64,000 nt of DNA from Maribacter aestuarii (GCF_027474845.2 NZ_CP107031.2:2990501-3054500), one strand, 5' to 3'; positions 23,911-34,183 are shown, numbered from the stretch's first letter. Notes: generated by a model from the letters alone, not told the origin. Numbers and translations are program-made.

Positions 23911-25497
23911 CTAGTCTTTTATTCCCGGCTGTTTTATCGAATAATTTTCTTTTTGTTTGGCCTCATCTACCTGCAGTTTTACATCTGCTAGTAGTGCTTT
24001 GGCATCGTAAACAATCCCGTCCTTAATGGTGTATTTCACACCGCCAACACGTACTACTTCATTATCCTCCGTAAGTTTAATGGCTCCGGTTCCATAAAGG
24101 ACTTTAAGGTTTGCCAGCGGATTTTCTTCTACCACAACAAAGTCTGCCAATTTCCCAATAGCAACGGAACCTATCTTATCGTCCATGCCCAGGGCTTCAG
24201 CTCCGTTCAAAGTGGCCGAACGAATAATTTCTAAGGGATGAAAACCGGCTTCGCGCAAAAGTTCCAGTTCCCGTATATAGGCAAATCCGTATAACTGAAA
24301 TATAAAACCGGAATCCGACCCCGTAGTTACACGTCCGCCCCTATTTTTATATTCGTTGATGAAGGTCATCCATAAATCATAATTATTTTTCCACGCAACT
24401 TCTTGTTCCGTACCCCAATCATGCCAATAGGAGCCATGGGATATCTTGCTAGGCTGATAAAATTCCCAAAGGGAAGGTAAGGTATAATCTTCATGCCATT
24501 CGGCTCTTCTTGCTCGCTGTAAATCCCTACTGGCCTCGTAAATATTAAATGTTGGGTCTAGGGTAAAATCCAGTTCCAGTAGTTCGTCCATCACGGCATT
24601 CCAATGGTCGGAATAGGGTTTAGCCGCTTGTGCCCATAGTTTACCCGCATTTTCAAAGCGATGTTGTTCGTTTTGATAGTTGTAATCCAAAGGATAATCC
24701 TGGACGGTGGTATTGTCGAATAACGCTTCTGGTAACCCGTACCAATGCTCCATGGAGGTGAGTCCGGCTCTTGCGGAATGTAACACGTTCCATCTGGCCA
24801 CACTTAGTTGAGCGTGATGACACGCCGAGCCTAACCCCAATTTTTTATTTTCATCCAATGCTGCGGCCATAATTGCGGGTTCGGCTCCAAAGAACTTAAT
24901 GCCGTCAGCTCCTTTTTTAGCATTCGCACGGACCCATTCGCGTGCCTGTTCGGGCGTTGAAATTGGAATATCGTTTAAGGGATTAAAAGTCTTACTGGTT
25001 TGCCCAAATCCGGTGTAGGCCATAATGCGGGGTGCAATAATCTCGTTCTTGGCGCTTTTACGTTTTAAGTCCATCGTAAAATCGACGCCTCGGCCGCTGG
25101 GTTCACGAACCGTAGTAACCCCGTGTGCCATCCATAATTTGAATACGTAATCTGGTTCAGCACCTTGTGCCGTGCCACCGATGTGGCCATGCATGTCTAT
25201 AAAACCCGGAAGTAAGTACATTCCGTTACAATCCAGCTCCTTGCCACCCGCCATCAATTTTGGTCTTTTGGTTTCATCGATTGCGACCCCAGGATAGCCA
25301 ACTACTTGAATCTGTTTGATGATGTTGTCCTCCACAACAATATCAATGGGTCCCTGTGGTGGCGCTCCGTTTCCGTTAATGAGCATCACGCCTCTTATAA
25401 TTAATTGTGAATGCGGCCCGTCTCCTTGTAGGGACTGGGACTGGGTGATGTTGATTAAGAGCAATGTTATTAATAGTAAGAAAGGCGATTTTTTCAT
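23911..25497 (-). CDS. Secreted amidohydrolase family protein
   Basis: 528 aa with a signal peptide (about 1-20, ending ITQSQ). Metal-dependent hydrolase fold: LLPGFIDMHGHIGG (HxH metal ligands near residue 104), KKGADGIKFFG (Lys region), ACHHAQLS (His ligand region), and TTGSDSGF (Asp) near 395, with the composite beta domain at both ends (SVAIGKLADFVVVEENPLANL). Substrate cannot be named; imidazolonepropionase- and dipeptidase-like members share this layout. A 7-bp tandem repeat lies 18 bp upstream of the start, and the M14 peptidase gene precedes it on the same strand. Confidence 0.85.
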   Translation of the reverse strand: MKKSPFLLLITLLLINITQSQSLQGDGPHSQLIIRGVMLINGNGAPPQGPIDIVVEDNIIKQIQVVGYPGVAIDETKRPKLMAGGKELDCNGMYLLPGFIDMHGHIGGTAQGAEPDYVFKLWMAHGVTTVREPSGRGVDFTMDLKRKSAKNEIIAPRIMAYTGFGQTSKTFNPLNDIPISTPEQAREWVRANAKKGADGIKFFGAEPAIMAAALDENKKLGLGSACHHAQLSVARWNVLHSARAGLTSMEHWYGLPEALFDNTTVQDYPLDYNYQNEQHRFENAGKLWAQAAKPYSDHWNAVMDELLELDFTLDPTFNIYEASRDLQRARRAEWHEDYTLPSLWEFYQPSKISHGSYWHDWGTEQEVAWKNNYDLWMTFINEYKNRGGRVTTGSDSGFIFQLYGFAYIRELELLREAGFHPLEIIRSATLNGAEALGMDDKIGSVAIGKLADFVVVEENPLANLKVLYGTGAIKLTEDNEVVRVGGVKYTIKDGIVYDAKALLADVKLQVDEAKQKENYSIKQPGIKD

Positions 25498-25514
25498 GGT
25501 CGGTTATTTTATTT

Positions 25515-25549
25515 CAGTAATCAGTAATCAGTAATCAGTAATCAGTATT
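25515..25549 (-). repeat. 7-bp tandem repeat (CAGTAAT, five units)
   Basis: Four exact CAGTAAT units and a fifth CAGTATT in the leader of the amidohydrolase gene, ending 18 bp before its ATG. A repeat in this position can change promoter or leader spacing by slippage. Confidence 0.85.
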
Positions 25550-25641
25550 AAGAGTGTTGATAGATTAGAATTTTAGTTTTGTGATTTTTCTTTAGCAAGT
25601 TTAGGTTACCACTAACCAGTATCAACATTAATAAACTATCT

Positions 25642-28155
25642 CTATTCAGGAACCTCAATTTTATCCCCTAAAAACAACGCGTTTAAAAATAACCGGTTCG
25701 TACCATACCAAGAACCTCGGAAATTTGGATTATCGGCGAACATTACAACACGACCACTTCCCAATTTGCTTACGATAAGTGAGGCAGATGGTTTTAGGTA
25801 TTCTTCCATGTTCTTTTCCGTAATAAATCCATCAATATGTGGGTCGCTGGCGTATTTGGCCACGGTTGCATATTCATTTGTACTTGGAGCCAACCATACG
25901 GTATTATTCTTGTAAATCGGAATGCTAGCGTCACGATAACCAAAGGCTAGGGGATGCGTAACATCTATATCGGCCTTTAAAATAACCCCACCAACACTTT
26001 CTTTTCCAATATTTTCCCCGGCATCTACATAAGGTTTGCGCTCGGTTGTTTTTGTAGAGTCCTTCTCGACCTTGGTCAGCTTTTCTTTTACCAATTCTTT
26101 GTCTATGACCCATTTGCTAGCCGTTCCAATAGTTATCAAAGTATTGCCTTTACTGGTCCAATCCTTAATTTTTTCTTGTTGTTTCTTGGTCAAGTCATAC
26201 CTTCCGGAGACCATTACCAATGTATTGTACTTGTCCAAATTTGCCCGGTCAAAATTGCGCACGGGAATCTTGGTAATGGGCATGCCCACCCTTGTATCCA
26301 GTAAATGCCAAATTTCTCCGGCCTCATAGGAACGCACGCCATCACCAATTAACATGGCGGCTTTTGTTTTTTTCATAGGAGTTACATATCTACTTCCCAT
26401 ATCAACTCCGCCTAAATTCAGCCCTGTTTCCACTGCGTAGATAGGAACATCATATTTATCCTGCACTTCCTTTATAATTTCAAAGACCTTATCAGCTTCC
26501 TTCTTTTGAAGGCTTACGGGTATGAGCACGGTACCATAATTAAACTTTTTAGTTCCGCTTCCTATTTTTACGGTGAAAGGCTTGGCTGCGGAGGAGGCTA
26601 CAATGTCGTTTTTTTGCAAATGATAAACGGCGGCAGGCGCATTATAATCGTCCCAGTCCATCACATAGGCATAGTCCGATTTTTGCACTGGGGTTACTTT
26701 AACCAGGTTCTCCGTAGTCGTAATTTTCTCCCCTAAATTGAGCCCGTTTACAGCCTTATACTTCATATTGTAGAAGTTGGCCACGGACCATGCCGATGCG
26801 TCATAATAAACACTATCCCTATATTTATCGTATGTTTCGAACATCGTTTGTACCATCCTGTACTGTGGCTGTTGCGTTGGCACAACAAACTTGCCTCCAG
26901 ATTTATAAACATCTATTTTATGTAATAAGAGTTTGTCTATAAAGGCTTTATTTCTGTTTTGGTCATAGGCATCTCCAAATGTATAGCCACGTATTTTACT
27001 TTTTGCAGCATTAGTTAGGGCACTCTTAAAGAAATCTTGTTGATACTTTCGCATATAGCCTTTATTCGCCACCGCTGTTTTAACCGTCGTCATGCTAGAG
27101 GTATATTGATTTCTTATGGTAAAAGGGAACGTAATTTCTCCAAAGGGTGTTGTTTGCCGATGACCTCTAGAACTTGCCTGTTCAAACAGTAGCCCTAAGC
27201 CACCTTGAAGATCAGGGTAAGAAGATCCGTACCCGGGGTAAGTTCCGTCAAAAACCTCTTTGGTAAAATACAGTGAACCAATGCTATCCAAAGCTTTGGC
27301 AAATTCGTTACCAAAAAGTGTATTCAAATCCTCATAGTTCTCCTTAGGCATAATCGGGTTTAAGGAGCCGTTGGTTTTCATGGGTTCAAAGAAATAGGTG
27401 CTTTGTGAGCCCATTTCATGAAAATCGGTCACTACATTGGGATACCACTGGTGGTACCAATTCAATTTTCCACGACTCTCCGGATTTATAGCCAGTAACC
27501 AATCGCGATTCAAGTCGAACCAATAGTGATTAGTCCTACCGCCGGGCCAATATTCATTATGCTCGGCATCTTGTGGGTCTGCCACTTCCGGCGAACCTTG
27601 GTAGGTATTTGCCCATTGGGTATGTCGGTCGCGGCCATCAGGATTAATCGTCGGGTCTATGAAAATGACCGCATTATCAATATAGTTGAGGATTTCGGGA
27701 TTCTCTGAAGCCACAAACGTATAGGCTGTTAAAAGTGCGGCTTCCGAGCTAGACGGCTCGTTACCATGAACGTTATAGGCAAGATTGATGAAAATTGGTA
27801 CTTCCCCATAATTAGAAACCGATTTAGAGGGGTCTGTGAATGCCAAATGCGATTGTTTTATTTCTTCAAGATTAGTAAGGTTCTGTTGACTTGTAATAGT
27901 TAAGATTACCAATTTTCGTCCTTCATGTGTTTTACCATAATAGTGAATGGAAGCCCTATCGGAAACTTCGGCTAATTTTTCCAGGTAGGCCACAATCAAA
28001 TCATGACGCGTATGGTGTTCCCCGATACCATAACCCAGAAAAGCTTCTGGAGATGGAATCTCGGCATTAAAGGGTTTATATTTTTGAAAGAAGTAATCTT
28101 GTCCGTATGTTGTACTTAGCGAAATAAAAAAGAGAAAGAGTAATTTTTTTAGCAT
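25642..28155 (-). CDS. Secreted M14-family zinc carboxypeptidase
   Basis: 837 aa with a signal peptide (1-18, ending TYGQ). Zinc carboxypeptidase domain at about 50-370: HTRHDLIVAYLEKLAEVSD opening, GKTHEGRKLVILTIT, the zinc motif NVHGNEPSSSEAAL (H-x2-E) near residue 131, DPTINPDGRDR, LNRDWLLA, and DFHEMGS (third zinc His) near 236. The remaining ~450 residues include a glutamine-amidotransferase-like segment (AMLIGDGVRSYEAGEIWHLLD and GKGNTLIT-type strands). A large exported exopeptidase, probably for peptide scavenging. Confidence 0.88.
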   Translation of the reverse strand: MLKKLLFLFFISLSTTYGQDYFFQKYKPFNAEIPSPEAFLGYGIGEHHTRHDLIVAYLEKLAEVSDRASIHYYGKTHEGRKLVILTITSQQNLTNLEEIKQSHLAFTDPSKSVSNYGEVPIFINLAYNVHGNEPSSSEAALLTAYTFVASENPEILNYIDNAVIFIDPTINPDGRDRHTQWANTYQGSPEVADPQDAEHNEYWPGGRTNHYWFDLNRDWLLAINPESRGKLNWYHQWYPNVVTDFHEMGSQSTYFFEPMKTNGSLNPIMPKENYEDLNTLFGNEFAKALDSIGSLYFTKEVFDGTYPGYGSSYPDLQGGLGLLFEQASSRGHRQTTPFGEITFPFTIRNQYTSSMTTVKTAVANKGYMRKYQQDFFKSALTNAAKSKIRGYTFGDAYDQNRNKAFIDKLLLHKIDVYKSGGKFVVPTQQPQYRMVQTMFETYDKYRDSVYYDASAWSVANFYNMKYKAVNGLNLGEKITTTENLVKVTPVQKSDYAYVMDWDDYNAPAAVYHLQKNDIVASSAAKPFTVKIGSGTKKFNYGTVLIPVSLQKKEADKVFEIIKEVQDKYDVPIYAVETGLNLGGVDMGSRYVTPMKKTKAAMLIGDGVRSYEAGEIWHLLDTRVGMPITKIPVRNFDRANLDKYNTLVMVSGRYDLTKKQQEKIKDWTSKGNTLITIGTASKWVIDKELVKEKLTKVEKDSTKTTERKPYVDAGENIGKESVGGVILKADIDVTHPLAFGYRDASIPIYKNNTVWLAPSTNEYATVAKYASDPHIDGFITEKNMEEYLKPSASLIVSKLGSGRVVMFADNPNFRGSWYGTNRLFLNALFLGDKIEVPE

Positions 28156-28268
28156 GAAACGGGTTTTTGAATTAGCCGCTTAAATATAAGTATTATCCCA
28201 AGAAAAAGAACCCGGAATAATGACTTTATATACCCGATTGCGAAGTTGCTGGAAAGTGTATGCTACGA

Positions 28269-29483
28269 TTAAGAAACAGGTGATAATTGCTGTTTTACCT
28301 CTCTAAACTTGATGATATAGTTCGTGCCCTTTTTATTATTATCTCTTTGGATGGTGCCCTTCAATTGCCTTGTAAGATTATAGATAAGTTTTAGGCCAAG
28401 GGATTTGGTATTCTTATAGGTGACATTTTCTGGATAACCAACACCATTATCACCGATGTTCAAGGTGTATTGTTTGTCTATTTCTTTTTTAAGGGCGATG
28501 TATATTTCACCTTCCTCTTCATCCGCAAAGCCATATTTTAGGGCATTGGTGACGGCTTCATTGATAAGAAGCCCTAACGGAATTGCCGTATCTATGCCCA
28601 ACTTAATTTCTGGAATATCGATGTTTAACTGCACCTTACTATCCAATCCTTTAATTGAACGGATTAAATATTCACTTAATTCTTGTACATAGGATTTGTA
28701 CTCAATATGAGCAATGTCTTTTCTCATATATAGCATTTCATGGACCATTGCCATGGAAATTACTCTATTCTGCGTACTTTTTAACAATGCTTTCATTCTA
28801 GCCTCCTCCACATTTCTGGATTGAAGACTAAGTAAGCTGGAAACCGTTTGTAGATTGTTTTTCACTCTATGATGGACTTCTTTCAAGAGGGTTTCCTTTT
28901 CATCCATTTGTAGCATCAAGGCCTTTTTGGATTTATATAGGGCATTGTGGGTTTTCAATAAGGTTTTTCCAAAGATGTTTCCCAATAGATATACGGAAAA
29001 GAGTACTGAGAAAAGGTTGAAAAGGTTCTGTGACGACGCCGGGACAACATTGTATGTAAAAGAAAAATCTGGAAGACTCTGTGAAAATATTAAAATGACC
29101 AAAAAGAAAATAAGGTTCAAGTAAATCTGACCGTATTTTTTAGTGGTTACGTATCCTGCAAAGACAATCAAGGCCAAAGTAAAAATAAATGGGCTGCTTA
29201 TACCACCACTGTAAAGCGTGATGATCAAGGCACTTACCAATGCCATTATAGAAGAAATATTGTATGTAGAAGTTAGGCTACTATGTTTTTTAAAGATTAC
29301 GGTATTCAAAAGATTTAAAATTCCGAATGCAACAAACACATAGGGGATTATTCGTGTAATGTCCAATACGAAAAAACAGACTAGTCCAAATAAGATGGCC
29401 AGGAAACTTGCTACATAGTTAACCTTTAATACCAGCTGAATCCTATCCTTAAGTCGCTCTTGGTCGATATTGAAATCGTTCAT
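28269..29483 (-). CDS. Membrane sensor histidine kinase (HisKA_2/HATPase type)
   Basis: 404 aa. Six hydrophobic segments at about residues 24-175 form the membrane sensor. The phosphoacceptor box DEKETLLKEVHHRVKNNLQTV is near 200, typical of HisKA_2/HWE-like kinases in Bacteroidota. The ATPase part has the N box INEAVTNALKYGF near 315 and G1 DNGVGYP near 350, with a degenerate G2 region SLGLKLIYNLT. No response regulator gene is adjacent. Such kinases often work with LytTR-type regulators in this phylum. Confidence 0.88.
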   Translation of the reverse strand: MNDFNIDQERLKDRIQLVLKVNYVASFLAILFGLVCFFVLDITRIIPYVFVAFGILNLLNTVIFKKHSSLTSTYNISSIMALVSALIITLYSGGISSPFIFTLALIVFAGYVTTKKYGQIYLNLIFFLVILIFSQSLPDFSFTYNVVPASSQNLFNLFSVLFSVYLLGNIFGKTLLKTHNALYKSKKALMLQMDEKETLLKEVHHRVKNNLQTVSSLLSLQSRNVEEARMKALLKSTQNRVISMAMVHEMLYMRKDIAHIEYKSYVQELSEYLIRSIKGLDSKVQLNIDIPEIKLGIDTAIPLGLLINEAVTNALKYGFADEEEGEIYIALKKEIDKQYTLNIGDNGVGYPENVTYKNTKSLGLKLIYNLTRQLKGTIQRDNNKKGTNYIIKFREVKQQLSPVS

Positions 29484-29616
29484 AAAATTAGATTAGTTAC
29501 CGGGTTTAAGGAACGTTTAGTTCTGTAAAGCTAATTATGTTTTAAATATAAATCCAAATACTTTATAAAAAGTTAAAAATAAATAGAGTACGGGCAAAAT
29601 TGAAACTCTTCACAAC

Positions 29617-29650
29617 AAAAAAAGCATCCGATTATGGATGCCTTTTTTTT
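29617..29650 (-). terminator. Intrinsic terminator behind secA (bidirectional)
   Basis: 6-bp stem GCATCC (29624-29629) and GGATGC (29636-29641), 6-base loop, with an A-run on one side and a T-run on the other. It lies 20 bp past the secA stop and would work in both directions. Confidence 0.85.
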
Positions 29651-29669
29651 AAGATTTAAATATTTTCGC

Positions 29670-32600
29670 TTAATCGTTGGTCAATACCCACTCTCCCTTA
29701 GTAATAAGAGGTTCTGCTTGTTTGTATTTGACCGTCTTGCTTTCACCGGACATTACATTTTTGATGGTAACTCGCTCGTTTCTACCAATTTTTGGCTGTT
29801 CCCTAACTATGGTCTCGGTCACAGACGGACGCTGTCCTTGTGTTTGACCGGCCGCCCTGTTCCGTGCAGCAAGTTCGTCACTGTTCGGAATTTCTTCCTT
29901 GGAGGTTTGCAGGTTCTCCTTTCTACGTTTTTCATTCCGTGCCTCTTGGATTTCATTTGAATTCCCAGAGGGTAGTTCCCCTTTAAAAAGAAAGGATACG
30001 ATTTCCTTGTTCACCTTCTCTATCATACCCTTAAAAAGTTCAAAGGCCTCAAACTTGTAAATAAGTAATGGGTCTTTTTGCTCATGCACTGCCAATTGAA
30101 CGGACTGTTTAAGCTCATCCATTTTTCTCAAATGGGTCTTCCATGAGTCGTCTATGATGGCAAGGGAAATATTCTTTTCAAAATCGGTTACCAATTGCTT
30201 ACCGTCACTGTCATAGGCCTCCTGTAGATTGGTCACCACATTAAGACTTTTTATACCGTCCGTAAACGGTACCACAATGCGTTCAAACTTATTGGCTTTG
30301 TCCTCGTAAACTTGTTTAATGACAGGAAAAGCAGTTGCTGCATTCCGCTCCATTTTTTCTTTGTAATGCTCATAACCGGCTTTGTAAACTCTTCCGGTAA
30401 TCTCTTGAGCACTCAATTTTCCAAACTCTTCCTCGGTCACGGGGGAGGTCATGGAAAAGTATTTGATCAGTTCAAACTCAAAGTTCTTATAGTCGTTTGC
30501 GCCTTTATTGCTTTCTACGATTACTTCGCAGGTATCGTAGACCATATTTGCAATATCCACTTTAAGACGCTCTCCTTGGAGGGCATGACGTCTTCGCTTG
30601 TAGACTACTTCCCGTTGAGCATTCATGACATCATCATATTCCAGTAGACGCTTTCTAACCCCAAAGTTGTTCTCTTCTACTTTTTTCTGGGCACGCTCAA
30701 TAGATTTGGTCATCATACTATGCTGAATAACCTCACCTTCTTCAAGCCCCATTTTATCCATCATCTTGGCAACACGATCGGATCCGAACAAACGCATCAG
30801 GTTGTCTTCCAAGGAAACATAGAATTGTGAACTTCCCGGGTCTCCCTGACGTCCCGAACGACCTCTTAATTGCCTATCCACACGACGGGAATCGTGACGC
30901 TCCGTACCTACAATGGCTAGACCACCGGCTTTCTTTACCTCTTCCGTTAATTTAATATCCGTACCACGACCGGCCATGTTAGTGGCAATGGTCACCACAC
31001 CTGGTTTTCCAGCTTCCGCAACTACATCCGCTTCTTTCTTATGTAACTTAGCATTTAACACGTTGTGCGGTACTTTACGTATGTTCAACATACGGGATAG
31101 CAACTCAGAAATCTCCACCGATGTCGTACCGATAAGTACAGGTCTTCCAGATTGGCTCAATTTGGTCACCTCATCAATGATGGCGTTGTACTTTTCCCTC
31201 TTGGTCTTATAAATTAAATCGTTGCGATCATCACGGGCAATGGGTCTGTTGGTCGGGATTTCCATCACGTCCAACTTATAAATTTCCCAAAACTCTCCAG
31301 CTTCTGTAATGGCGGTACCTGTCATACCCGCCAATTTGCTGTACATCCTAAAGTAGTTCTGTAACGTAACGGTAGCGAAAGTTTGGGTTAAAGCTTCAAT
31401 TTTTACGTTCTCCTTGGCTTCTATAGCTTGGTGAAGACCATCTGAGTAGCGACGCCCGTCCATGATACGGCCGGTTTGCTCATCTACGATCATCACCTTG
31501 TTGTCCATTACCACATATTCCACATCTTTTTCAAAAAGTGTATACGCCTTTAATAATTGACTCATGGTATGAATACGCTCACTCTTTACCGTAAAGTCCT
31601 TGAACAATTCTTCTTTAAGCTCAGCTTCTTTCTCAATTTCAAGGTTCTGCTCTTCTATTTTGGCGATTTCGCCACCTATGTCTGGCATTACGAAGAAATC
31701 CCTGTTCTGTTCTCCTGAGATATAATCAACGCCTTTATCGGTCAATTCTATCTGGTTATTTTTTTCATCGATTACGAATAACAAATCCTCATCCACTTTG
31801 GGCATTTCCCGATTGTTATCCTGCATGTAATAATTCTCTGTTTTTTGAAGTAGCTGTTTTACACCTTCTTCACTCAAGAACTTGATCAATGCCTTATTCT
31901 TTGGAAGTCCCCTAAAAACACGTAGCAATAGAAAACCGCCTTCTTTGGTATCACCCTCCGCAATAAGTTTTTTGGCTTCTGCCAAAACCCCAGTAAGGTG
32001 TTGCCGTTGTTTTTGGACAATCTCGTTCACCTTTGGCTTTAGCTCGTTGAACTCATGACGATCTCCCTCAGGAACTGGACCTGAGATAATTAGTGGTGTA
32101 CGGGCATCGTCCACCAATACGGAATCCACCTCATCCACTATGGCGTAATTATGGGGACGCTGTACTAAGTCTTTTGGCGTGTGCGCCATATTGTCCCTTA
32201 GGTAATCAAAACCAAATTCATTATTGGTGCCATAGGTGATATCGGCATTATAGGCCGCTCTTCTACCGTCCGAGTTTGGTCTGTGATGGTCTATACAATC
32301 TACAGAAAGTCCGTGAAACTCAAAAATAGGGGCCATCCAGGCACTATCCCTTTTAGCAAGGTAATCGTTCACCGTAACCAAGTGAGCACCGTTCCCCGTT
32401 AATGCATTAAGATATAGGGGTAGGGTAGCGACCAAAGTTTTTCCCTCACCGGTTTGCATCTCTGCAATTTTTCCTTGGTGAAGTGCAATACCTCCAATGA
32501 GCTGCACATCGTAATGCACCATATCCCAAGTAACTTCCTTTCCGGCGGCATCCCATGAATTTCTCCATATCGCATTGTCACCATCCAGAATAACGTAATC

Positions 32601-33032
32601 CTTATCTCCAGAAAGTTTACGGTCATATTCCGATGCCGTAACCGTAATGCTCTCGTTATTTACAAAACGCTTGGCAGTTTCTTTTACTACTGCAAAAGCC
32701 TCTGGGAGCAAAGTGTTTAAGGTTTCTTCCGATATTTTGTAGGACTCTTCCTTTAGCTTATCTATCTCAGCATAAATGTCCTCGTTCTTGTCGATGTTGG
32801 TAGATTCCTCGACTTCTTTTTCCAGGGCCGTTATTTGATCTGTAATGTCCTTGTACGAATCTTGAATAGTCTGTTTAAAATCGATGGTTTTTTGCCGAAT
32901 TTCATCATGACTCAATTTTTCCAGCTCGGCTTCAAAGGATTTTATTTGGTCTACTAAAGGCTGAAGTTCTTTTACGTCTTTTTTGGATTTATCACCCACA
33001 AAGGCCTTTAGGATTGAATTTATAAAACTCAT
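29670..33032 (-). CDS. secA: Preprotein translocase ATPase SecA
   Basis: 1120-residue motor of the Sec pathway. Nucleotide-binding fold: GIALHQGKIAEMQTGEGKTLVATLP near residue 175 (Walker A), IVDEVDSVLVDDARTPLIISGP near 290; preprotein cross-linking region, then helical scaffold with the second ATPase half (TNMAGRGTDIKL, RRVDRQLRGRSGRQGDPGSSQFY-type residues) near 690-760. It is longer than E. coli SecA (901) because of insertions between NBD1 and NBD2, as in other Bacteroidota. The C-terminus ends EPLITKGEWVLTND: the cysteine-rich zinc motif that binds SecB is absent. Followed by a strong terminator. Confidence 0.97.
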   Translation of the reverse strand: MSFINSILKAFVGDKSKKDVKELQPLVDQIKSFEAELEKLSHDEIRQKTIDFKQTIQDSYKDITDQITALEKEVEESTNIDKNEDIYAEIDKLKEESYKISEETLNTLLPEAFAVVKETAKRFVNNESITVTASEYDRKLSGDKDYVILDGDNAIWRNSWDAAGKEVTWDMVHYDVQLIGGIALHQGKIAEMQTGEGKTLVATLPLYLNALTGNGAHLVTVNDYLAKRDSAWMAPIFEFHGLSVDCIDHHRPNSDGRRAAYNADITYGTNNEFGFDYLRDNMAHTPKDLVQRPHNYAIVDEVDSVLVDDARTPLIISGPVPEGDRHEFNELKPKVNEIVQKQRQHLTGVLAEAKKLIAEGDTKEGGFLLLRVFRGLPKNKALIKFLSEEGVKQLLQKTENYYMQDNNREMPKVDEDLLFVIDEKNNQIELTDKGVDYISGEQNRDFFVMPDIGGEIAKIEEQNLEIEKEAELKEELFKDFTVKSERIHTMSQLLKAYTLFEKDVEYVVMDNKVMIVDEQTGRIMDGRRYSDGLHQAIEAKENVKIEALTQTFATVTLQNYFRMYSKLAGMTGTAITEAGEFWEIYKLDVMEIPTNRPIARDDRNDLIYKTKREKYNAIIDEVTKLSQSGRPVLIGTTSVEISELLSRMLNIRKVPHNVLNAKLHKKEADVVAEAGKPGVVTIATNMAGRGTDIKLTEEVKKAGGLAIVGTERHDSRRVDRQLRGRSGRQGDPGSSQFYVSLEDNLMRLFGSDRVAKMMDKMGLEEGEVIQHSMMTKSIERAQKKVEENNFGVRKRLLEYDDVMNAQREVVYKRRRHALQGERLKVDIANMVYDTCEVIVESNKGANDYKNFEFELIKYFSMTSPVTEEEFGKLSAQEITGRVYKAGYEHYKEKMERNAATAFPVIKQVYEDKANKFERIVVPFTDGIKSLNVVTNLQEAYDSDGKQLVTDFEKNISLAIIDDSWKTHLRKMDELKQSVQLAVHEQKDPLLIYKFEAFELFKGMIEKVNKEIVSFLFKGELPSGNSNEIQEARNEKRRKENLQTSKEEIPNSDELAARNRAAGQTQGQRPSVTETIVREQPKIGRNERVTIKNVMSGESKTVKYKQAEPLITKGEWVLTND

Positions 33033-33193
33033 AGGTATTTTCTATTACAATTGAAAAATCTGGGACTTGTTTTCCCAGCCAATTTTCAATAAATTATTTG
33101 ACATCGGTAAATAAAACCGACGACCTCTATTGAACAAAAGGTATTCCAGACTTTAATTTAGAGCAGAAATCGTCAATAGACTGCCAAAATTAC

Positions 33194-33223
33194 ATAAAAA
33201 AAAAGCCTCCAAGGAGACTTTTT
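33194..33223 (-). terminator. Intrinsic terminator behind the DUF2795 gene
   Basis: Minus-strand AAGTCTCC/GGAGGCTT stem with a short loop, preceded by A and followed by nine T residues. Lies 24 bp past the stop of the DUF2795 gene. Confidence 0.75.
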
Positions 33224-33246
33224 AGTAGTAATTATGATATCATATA

Positions 33247-33471
33247 TTAATATTCATCCTCGTTCCAGAGGTAGTCTTCTTCCGTAGGATAGTCAGGCCA
33301 AATTTCTTCGATAGACTCATAAATTTCGCCTCCTTCTTCCTCCATGGACTGTAGGTTCTCTACAACCTCCAAAGGCGCACCGGTTCTAATTGAGTAGTCG
33401 ATTAACTCATCCTTACTTGCCGGCCAAGGTGCATCACTTAAATAAGATGCCAGTTCTAATGTCCAATACAT
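33247..33471 (-). CDS. DUF2795 domain-containing protein
   Basis: 74 aa, very acidic. The sequence WTLELASYLSDAPWPASKDELIDYSIRTG matches the DUF2795 pattern (a small winged-helix-like domain), followed by PLEVVENLQSM and an acidic tail (EEIWPDYPTEEDYLW). No signal peptide. Common next to secA or stand-alone in Flavobacteria; function unknown. Own transcript with a terminator. Confidence 0.85.
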   Translation of the reverse strand: MYWTLELASYLSDAPWPASKDELIDYSIRTGAPLEVVENLQSMEEEGGEIYESIEEIWPDYPTEEDYLWNEDEY

Positions 33472-33607
33472 GGTAATAGTGTGATTTTAAATTTTTGCAA
33501 AAGTAATTTTTAAATGTAAACAGCCAAGATATTTTGCAATTATTTCGACCTAATTATAAACATAATTTTTACATTGATAATTTGATAACGAAGAATTTAC
33601 GGATTTA

Positions 33608-34183
33608 TTAGTTCTTTTTCTCCGGAATCCATTTCACCTCCGCTACCTGTAGTTCTTTCGACAATTTTCGTGCCAACATGAAGAGATAATCAGAGAGTCT
33701 ATTCAGATAGGATAAAACCAACTCATCAAAAGGTTCCGCTTCGTAAAGCAACGTCGCCATACGTTCTGCACGTCTGCAGACGGTACGGGCAATATGACAG
33801 TATGACACGGTGGTATGGCCTCCAGGTAGTATGAAATGAGTCATTTGTGGTAAATCACCATCCATACTATCGATGGCGTTTTCTAAAATTTCAATATCCC
33901 CTATACTTATTCTAGGTATATTCAACCGCTCGCGTCCATCCTTAAGCAAAGCTTTTTCAGGATCTGTGGCTAAAATAGCCCCTACGGTAAATAATTTTTC
34001 TTGAACCTGTATTAACTCATTTTTACTACTTTCCGAAATATTTTGATCACGGATTAGCCCCAACCAAGAATTCAATTCGTCAACCGTACCGTAACTTTCT
34101 ATACGGATATGGTGCTTAGGAACTCGGGTACCCCCAAAAAGAGCGGTAGTACCCTTATCTCCTGTTTTGGTATATATTTTCAT
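33608..34183 (-). CDS. Cob(I)yrinic acid a,c-diamide adenosyltransferase (PduO type)
   Basis: 191 aa. Transfers adenosyl from ATP to cob(I)alamin, giving adenosylcobalamin. Motifs: IYTKTGDKGTTALFGGTRVPK near residue 3 (ATP site), YGTVDELNSWLG near 31, and CRRAERMATLLYEAE near 135 (second conserved Arg/Glu block). Length is normal for the family. Adenosylcobalamin is the cofactor of methylmalonyl-CoA mutase, and meaB at the left edge serves the same enzyme. Standing alone upstream of a small membrane protein gene on the same strand. Confidence 0.93.
   Translation of the reverse strand: MKIYTKTGDKGTTALFGGTRVPKHHIRIESYGTVDELNSWLGLIRDQNISESSKNELIQVQEKLFTVGAILATDPEKALLKDGRERLNIPRISIGDIEILENAIDSMDGDLPQMTHFILPGGHTTVSYCHIARTVCRRAERMATLLYEAEPFDELVLSYLNRLSDYLFMLARKLSKELQVAEVKWIPEKKN

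Noticed and set aside
25515..25549. Tandem repeat as a CRISPR or transposon end
   Set aside because: Units of 7 bp without spacers; no cas gene or transposase near.
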